A DNA stretch of 64,000 nt from Pectinophora gossypiella (taxonomy: Eukaryota > Arthropoda > Insecta > Lepidoptera > Gelechiidae): NCBI RefSeq assembly GCF_024362695.1, contig NC_065415.1, positions 5,931,438-5,995,437 on the forward strand, given 5' to 3'. This document shows positions 58,197-64,000 of the stretch, one piece after another. The notes under the pieces were generated by a model. It worked only from the letters and a program-made list of their open reading frames with translations, ran no database searches and had not been told where the DNA came from. Numbering within the stretch: position 1 is the first letter of the stretch; each line of letters opens with the position of its first letter. A program made the position numbers and the translations under genes.

Positions 58197-58206
58197 CTGC
58201 ACTCGT

Positions 58207-58400
58207 CAAAAAATTCGCCCCTGACTAATCCGGGCGCAAAGGTGCCCATTACACTAGCCGTATTTCCTCGCTATAAATGGAGAATTTTTGCGCCAAAAAC
58301 AATCCGGCACGGGGGTCACCTCCACTCTCTCTTAAGCGATGTCCAATTTCCGCTATAAATGTCTTAGCACCACTACCCCAGCAACCCGCCGTCTTAGTTT
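58207..58400 (+). repeat. GC-rich dispersed repeat, copy 2
   Basis: Parallels 39836-39960 (AGGTGCCCATTACACTAGCC ... GGCACGGGGGTCACCTCCAC) and continues to AGCAACCCGCCGTCTTAGTT at the edge of the inverted-repeat element. Confidence 0.5.
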
Positions 58401-59520
58401 GTCGTATAATGGCCCCGATTCCTGCAGACACCGCCTAATTTTATTTTAAGTTATATCCGTCATTTTCATATCCGTCGAAAAGGAAAGGGACGGATGATTC
58501 ACAGCTCTTAATTTTAGGAAGAATGAGTAAATGAATGAATAACCCGGGCGAATCAAAAGGTACCTCGCTGGTATGCAATCCGTTTGACGTGCTGTCTACT
58601 TAACTGTGACGGGTTATTAGGGCTATTATTTTATTTTGGGTCCCATAACCTGTCTCTCACGTTCAAACACGATTTTTATAAAGCAAACATTTATTTTTTC
58701 AATAATTACACTATTGGTATATTTCTGATGTTATACTCGTACTTTTATGTTCCACGTTTTTATCAAAATTATTTGAATTTAACCAAAAACACGGTAACTA
58801 AGTTGTACTTTTGAGTAACGCAGTTGTTTCCCTACAAAATTCCACTGTCCCTCTCATATATTTACTCCATATAAACACACATTACTTAAAAATTCTTCAA
58901 GACGCTATTAAAATGTAATATTTGCGGTAATAACACGTAATTTAATCTTTACTTTAACAATACTAAATATTATTTTCCTTTATCAGTTTTTAATTATTCC
59001 AAAATATTTATTGTGTCCCCGCGGCAAACCAAAAAATTACGAACACTATGTTACCATACGAAACTGAGTCTTAAAATTAGATTTTTGTATGCATTTGCGC
59101 CAAAAGTCGTATAACATATAATCAAATATTATTGGGGCGCGGGGGGAGTGCGTGGCTTGGAAATTCGCCGAGTCAATCGTGAGGACGCCGGCGGGATAGG
59201 TGCGTGTATTAATTGGGAGACCGCTGCGTGACCGCTGTGATAGGTGAGTTTTTTGAATATTGAATAATCTTTTCCGTTATATCTTTAAAAAAAGGAGCAA
59301 ATATTTATTGTACACGATCTGTTTTATAAAATGAATTACCATATGAGTGCTATTTTAGAATACACGTGGTTTCTACAACTGAGTTACCGATGCACTGTGT
59401 TACTGCGAAATGTAACGCAGTTGTAGCCATCGTAACGCAGTGGAAATACTCAAAGTTTTTGCTCAATATTTACAAATTTAATAGTTTTAATAATTTAATT
59501 TATAATTATTTCGTTACAGA

Positions 59521-61210
59521 GTGTCGAGTTTATCGTCCACAAGTCCCTAGTCAACAACGTGTTGACCATCGGTAGTGTTTCGAGCAGGGTAGCGTGCCTG
59601 ATACTCAGAATATCATCTCGATATTCGCCGACTGTCATCCAGGTATACGCTCCGACCTCGGGACACCACGATGACGAAGTGGAGACTATGTATGAGGAGA
59701 TTTCTAAAGCCATGCATAGCCATAAAAGCCACTACACGATTGTGATGGGGGACTTTAATGCACAGTCGGGGAAGCGTTGTGGTAACGAGCTGAGAGTAGG
59801 GCAATTTGGATTTGGGGTCCGGAACACCAGAGGCCGGATTCTGGCGGACTTTATGGAAAAGGAGAACCTCTATATGATGAACTCCTTCTTCAGAAAGCCC
59901 GCACCCGCAAATGGACCTGGATAAGTCCCAGTGGAAATTATAAAAACGAGATCGATTTTATCATGTCGACGAAAAAGCACATATTCAATGATGTCTCTGT
60001 GATCAATGCCGTTAAGACGGGAAGCGAACGAACGGGTTTCCGAAAAGGCTTTAGCACCATAGACCACATCCATACACTGCGGCAGGTTATACAGAAGACC
60101 GAAGAGTATAATCTGCCACTTTGCTTGGCGTTTGTGGACTATGAGAAAGCCTTTGATTCGATCGAGACCTGGGCGGTGTTGCAGTCTCTTCAGAGGTGCC
60201 AAGTGGACCATAGATACATCGAATTGCTAAGGGACCTCTACCAAAATGCCACTATGTCAGTTCGAGAACAGAACCAGAGCTCTAATCCGATCCAACTGCA
60301 GCGAGGAGTGAGACAGGGAGATGGCATCTCTCCGAAACTGTTCACTGCTGCATTGGAGGATATTTTTAAGCTTCTGGACTGGAAAGGATTTGGCATCAAC
60401 ATCAACGGCGAGTACCTGACGCACCTTCGATTTGCTGATGATATAGTCCTAATGGCTGAGACCCTGGAAGACCTGAACACCATGCTCGAGCATCTCAGTA
60501 ACGCATCCCAACGAGTGGGTCTTAGCACGAACATGACAAAGACAAAAATTATGTCCAACGACCATGTCGCACCCACTCCAGTTCAGGTTGGGAACGTTAC
60601 ACTCAAAGTTGTAGACCAGTACATTTACCTAGGACAAATAATCCAGTTAGGTAAGTCCAACTTCGAGAAAGAGATCTCTCGTCGGATCCAACTCGGATGG
60701 GCAGCGTTCGGGAAGCTGCGGAATATCTTCTCGTCCAAAATATCTCAGTGTCTCAAGAGGAAAGTCTTTGACCAGTGCGTGTTGCCAGTGATGACCTACG
60801 GCAGTGAGACGTGGCCGCTTATTATGGGTCTCGTGAGGAGGCTCGGTGTCGCTCAGCGGGCAATGGAGAGAGCTATGCTCGGTATTTCCCTGCTCGATCA
60901 AATCAGAAATGAGGAGATCCACAGGAGAACTAAAGTCACCGACATAGCTCGGCGAATTGCAAAGCTGAAGTGGCAGTGGGCAGGACACATAGCGAGGAGA
61001 ACCGATGGCCGCTGGGACGGAAAGGTTCTAGAATGGCGACCACGTGTCGGACGACGCTCAGTATAGGCCCGCTACAAAGTAGACCGACGATCTGGTGAAG
61101 GTCGCGGGAAGCCACTGGATGCGGGCAGCGCAGGACCGATCGTCGTGGAGATCCTTGGGGGAGGCCTATGCCCAGCAGTGGACGTCGTAAGGCTGATGAC
61201 GATGATGACA
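59521..61210 (+). pseudogene. RTE-like LINE, 5'-truncated and internally deleted
   Basis: The endonuclease part lies at 59521-59924 (VEFIVHKSLVNNV, VIQVYAPTSGHHDDE, MGDFNAQSGKR) and stops at 59922-59924 because of a frameshift near 59905. The next frame resumes at KWTWISPSGNYKNEIDFIMS and continues to NAVKTGS, where family members have the catalytic SDHR. Here the sequence jumps directly into the reverse transcriptase at ERTGFRKGF, so the end of the endonuclease, the linker and the first RT motifs are deleted. The rest is good: FVDYEKAFDS, GVRQGDGISPKLF, LRFADDIVLM, QYIYLGQII and a basic C-terminus with a stop at 61064-61066, premature because similarity continues to AQQW at about 61175-61188. 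The 3' end has a GATGAC-type tail. It cannot encode an active protein. Confidence 0.88.
59963..61066 (+). CDS. Open frame covering the RTE reverse transcriptase remnant
   Basis: 367 codons from ATG to TAG. It contains RT palm motifs YEKAFD, QGDGISP and FADD (about 60431-60442) and the thumb/C-terminal region (VLPVMTYGSETW, GHIARRTDGRWD). It lacks the fingers motifs and the endonuclease, being the product of the internal deletion at about 60022. It is listed separately because it will look like an intact gene to a gene finder; host function is not suggested. Confidence 0.8.
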   Translation: MSTKKHIFNDVSVINAVKTGSERTGFRKGFSTIDHIHTLRQVIQKTEEYNLPLCLAFVDYEKAFDSIETWAVLQSLQRCQVDHRYIELLRDLYQNATMSVREQNQSSNPIQLQRGVRQGDGISPKLFTAALEDIFKLLDWKGFGININGEYLTHLRFADDIVLMAETLEDLNTMLEHLSNASQRVGLSTNMTKTKIMSNDHVAPTPVQVGNVTLKVVDQYIYLGQIIQLGKSNFEKEISRRIQLGWAAFGKLRNIFSSKISQCLKRKVFDQCVLPVMTYGSETWPLIMGLVRRLGVAQRAMERAMLGISLLDQIRNEEIHRRTKVTDIARRIAKLKWQWAGHIARRTDGRWDGKVLEWRPRVGRRSV

Positions 61211-61262
61211 TACATACATACATAAACTCATGCCTATTTCCCACCGGGGTAAGCAGAGACTA
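61205..61262 (-). repeat. Dispersed repeat fragment after the RTE tail
   Basis: (ACAT)n, AAACTCATGCCTATTTCCCA, CCGGGGTAAGCAGAG. The complement of its first part matches the GTGAGTTTATG(TATG)n end of the element at 38583-38865. Confidence 0.6.
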
Positions 61263-62049
61263 TAGAATTCCATTTGCTGAAAACGAATTGAATGAATTTG
61301 ATGTCCCATTAAATATATTTGACTCAGACAGAAACTAATGTATGTTTAATATTGTTTTTTTGAGAAGTTTTGATTTTATTTTATTCTAAGAGAGTTTTGT
61401 TTAATTTGTTATGGTTTCAATTTAATTGTATTCTGTTTTTAATTGTTTTTAGTAAGTTAAACACCATAGATGCGGAAAGTTTACCATTATGTTACTTACT
61501 AAACTACTGCGTTACTTTTTTGTCCCCCATTTTTATGGAGACATTTTCAGACTTAGAACTAAAACTATGTAAGTATGTTTTAAAATTTTTGACTTTTTTT
61601 GATAATTTTTAATATATAAATGGCCTCCATAAATAAAATGCTTGAACTGCTATTGTTTTCCATTTTATTGCAAAAGTTTATCTCATAAAATCAAAATTAG
61701 GTAACGAAGTGGTAAACCTAACCATAAAAAGATGTATTAGACTGAAATGTTTCGTGATTTAATAATATAAGGTCAAAAATCTTTTATCTTAATTTAAAAA
61801 AGAAAAGGTTTGAATTTAATGTGAACGTTCCCAATAATAAAACTACATAATGTAACAAAGTAACACAGTTGTTGTTTTTCTGCACCCTCCCTAGTATAAA
61901 TATAAAAATAAGTGAAAAATAATTGGTAAACATCGCTGCAAATTCCTGTAAAATGTAATTTAAATATTATTATTGTTATAATAGTAAGAAATACTAACAA
62001 ACAATAGCATAAATAAAGAAAATTTTTTTTGGCGAATAAGTTAACCATG
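61263..62049. other. AT-rich interior of the inverted-repeat region
   Basis: No domain in either strand. A minus frame at 61794-62075 starts inside the inverted repeat and is hydrophobic and Phe/Tyr-rich; it is probably chance. Confidence 0.45.
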
Positions 62050-62354
62050 GCACCCAGAATAAAATAATAGCCCATTAACGGATGTAAAATTTTTAGACGG
62101 TTGGTTTAGATTTGTGCTTAAAATTGACGTGTGTTCCATTAATTTTATGCTTGTCGATTACCCGTCCCTTTCCTTTTCGGCGGATAAGAAAATGACAGAT
62201 ATAACTTAAAATAAAATTAGATGGTATTTACAGGAATTAGCACCAATATGTCATTAAACTCATTGTTAAAAACCGTTTAAGGAATTATATTTAGTTCTCC
62301 CCCTAAGGACCATATCTCACTAGGATATAAATGCAGTAACAGGTATGATGAGTA

Positions 62355-62574
62355 CCGAATCCAGAATAATTTCTGGCTGAGCAACTCTGGTGTTTTAGTG
62401 AGATAGGGCTATAACATGATGAACTATTTGTTTGTCCAATAGGTTGACAGCCTGTAACCAAACTGTTCATCATATCCATCTTAAGACTTGAATACCAAAT
62501 GTGGCTACCACCTATTTTGGTGACTTATGCGGTGCTTGAAATAGCAGGCGTGAATTACGTCTGGCTGTAGATAT
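62355..62574 (+). repeat. Diverged relative of the 38583 element
   Basis: TGATGAACTATTTGTTTGTC, GTTCATCATATCCATCTTAA, CAAATGTGGCTACCACC and CAGGCGTGAATTACG match phrases in 38583-38865. Both ends are unclear. Confidence 0.6.
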
Positions 62575-62815
62575 GTATTGAAGACTATAGAGAACCGGAG
62601 AGGAAATATGATTGGCCACCTGATACGACACGATCCATTTATAATAAACATTATAGAAGGAAAAATTTAAGGGAAGAGAAAAATTTATGAAACAAATAAA
62701 AGAAGGTGCAGGTCGTGTCGTATCAGGAGGTGAAAGTTTTGGCGGGAAGAAGAGAGGAATGGCTCCACCATATTACTCCACCGACAAGAGCGCAGCTCTT
62801 AAATAAAGAGAGAGT
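62575..62815 (+). pseudogene. LINE reverse-transcriptase C-terminus, plus strand
   Basis: Same family as 41030-41290 in the other orientation: it starts GAAGACTATAGAGAACCGGA, encodes GNMIGHLIRHDPFIINIIEG and then meets a stop within the basic motif and several frameshifts. It ends ACAAGAGCGCAGCTCTTAAA, TAAAGAGAGAG. More decayed than the minus-strand copy. Confidence 0.75.
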
Positions 62816-63237
62816 AGATATGTATATATATTTTATAATTTATATATATACTCTAAATAAAACCGTCACAATAGTCTGCCTTATAGCTTTACCCAGTACC
62901 ATATAGTGCCGTATGAAAATGTTAAGCACCCACTGGTCAAATGGCGTGCGGTCGTGTGCCTGCATTAATTAACTACATGTACTTACAACGAAACGTTTGT
63001 AAATGTAAATACCAGATCACTAATTTAAAGTCTGCGGCCTCGCCATAGGTGCCTATTAACACGTGAAATATTAAAACTCAAGATAATTTGCAGACACTTT
63101 TATTATGAGGTCTTAAAATGGATGTAATGAAACATTATGGTGACAGGTGATCAACCCATCGGCCATGATAGATAGATATACTTTAGTGAGCACAATGGAC
63201 ATAAGATACAGAAGTAAGGGCAACAGATTCAGAAAGG
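62816..63237. other. Unique AT-rich DNA
   Basis: Nothing recognised. Confidence 0.5.
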
Positions 63238-63292
63238 CCCAAACGGCGGCCTTATTGCTCATGCAGCAATGTCTTCCAGGAAACCTAAGGAT
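63238..63292 (-). mobile_element. LINE 3' end scrap
   Basis: AACGGCGGCCTTATTGCTCA, GCAGCAATGTCTTCCAGGAA is the complement of the TTCCTGGAAGA...CAATAAGGCCGCC phrase seen at 10999-11033. Confidence 0.6.
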
Positions 63293-64000
63293 ATCTTTTA
63301 TTTTTTTTTGTTACGTATTGGTCTATAATGTTATAAAAGCAATACTTGAATAAAGGTGCTTTTTCAGTTAGGTACTTAGTTCTCTTTCGTTGTCTTGTTG
63401 TTAGTGTAGTGTATTTTATCAACTTTATAATAATCTCGAATACTTGTAGACGCACAAGTATCATATAATATACCTAATAATTATTATCTGTGTAATATGT
63501 CTGTTGTATATAATTTTAAATAAATATAAATAAAGGAAAGGCACCTAATCATATATGACAAACTGTACGTACATAGACATTCTTATGAACTCCTAACCTC
63601 AACACTCATATTTCATTGGACTTTGTTCAGGATAAGACAAGGTGATAATTTATTAAAATCTGCCACTGATTGTAAATATGCGGATATTATAAAATTGATT
63701 AGTCTTGTGCATAGATAGATTATGCAATATAGTAATATTCATTAATAATTATACATGCAAAGTGACATTATCATGTACGTTACAGATTATTGTTTTCAAT
63801 CGATAGTAGCTAATTGCTGATGAATGTAGACAGCATTTAGATATCTCAGTATTAGGAACATCGACGGCGCTTAGAGCTTGACGCCAAGCGCGATGAATTG
63901 AAAGCCCAACCAACTACGGCGATCAATTATACATATTTAAATGGTGTACTCACATGCCCGCTATGTACGAGGATCTTTTCCAATAAGATTGGCTTTATAA
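63293..64000. other. AT-rich DNA to the window end
   Basis: No gene or repeat recognised. 63860-63920 is slightly GC-richer. Confidence 0.5.

Larger units (their letters stand above)
58401..62254. mobile_element. About 3.85-kb region bounded by long inverted repeats
   Basis: 58436-58494 (TAATTTTATTTTAAGTTATA ... GAAAAGGAAAGGGACGG) is nearly the reverse complement of 62162-62220. Weaker pairing extends outward to about 58401/62254 (GATTCCTGCAGACACC against AATTCCTGTAAATACC) and inward to GGGCTATTATTTTATT (about 58619 and about 62073). The interior has no transposase-like frame but holds the RTE-like LINE (59521-61210) and several GTAACGCAGTTG-like words (58816, 59413, 59433, 61507 inverted). 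I recognise the end sequence as common in Lepidoptera but cannot name the superfamily, and no target-site duplication is clear. Two independent inverted copies of one repeat are the alternative. Confidence 0.65.

Overview
This is a lepidopteran (moth or butterfly) nuclear window made mostly of AT-rich non-coding DNA and transposable elements. The basis is the repeats: a Jockey-clade LINE, an RTE-like LINE, several tRNA-derived SINE families and several inverted-repeat elements, which I recognise as typical of Lepidoptera. I found no host protein-coding exon I would defend. The window is best read as a large intron or a gene-poor intergenic stretch. The species cannot be named from sequence alone.

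Layout. 1-568 is a palindrome-rich inverted-repeat element. 851-6333 is a full-length Jockey-type LINE with 5' UTR, gag-like ORF1, endonuclease/reverse transcriptase ORF2 and poly(A), flanked by a perfect target-site duplication (TSD). Its ORF2 is open throughout, but its ORF1 has a stop 12 codons after the only plausible start. 6.4-21.2 kb is a thicket of SINEs, short inverted-repeat elements and LINE 3' ends, with a CpG-richer promoter-like patch near 8.8-9.2 kb. 21-38 kb is mostly unique AT-rich sequence with a few SINEs and a TTAA-flanked element at 31.3 kb. 38.5-43.5 kb is dense again: a TSD-flanked element, two LINE tails, a 134-bp-period tandem array inside a larger repeat, and a 104-bp LINE stub with a 13-bp TSD. 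43.5-57.9 kb is mostly unique, with GC-richer patches near 46.5-47.8 and 52.3 kb. 57.9-62.8 kb holds a second, 5'-truncated Jockey copy, then a roughly 3.8-kb region bounded by long inverted repeats that contains an internally deleted RTE-like LINE, then more LINE debris.

How the parts relate. The autonomous LINEs encode the endonuclease and reverse transcriptase that could copy themselves and the SINEs. SINE families A and C end in sequence like the LINE segment that encodes the terminal Ala-Gln-Gln-Trp, which suggests they borrow LINE machinery through shared 3' ends. Families A, B and C also share a central block but differ in head or tail, so they look modular.

I did not find a convincing new biological system. 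The best leads are the modular SINE architecture, the inverted-repeat element at 58.4-62.25 kb carrying the RTE copy, the Jockey stop/start junction and broken ORF1, and two small coding-like minus-strand stretches (7618-7830 and 45531-45648).
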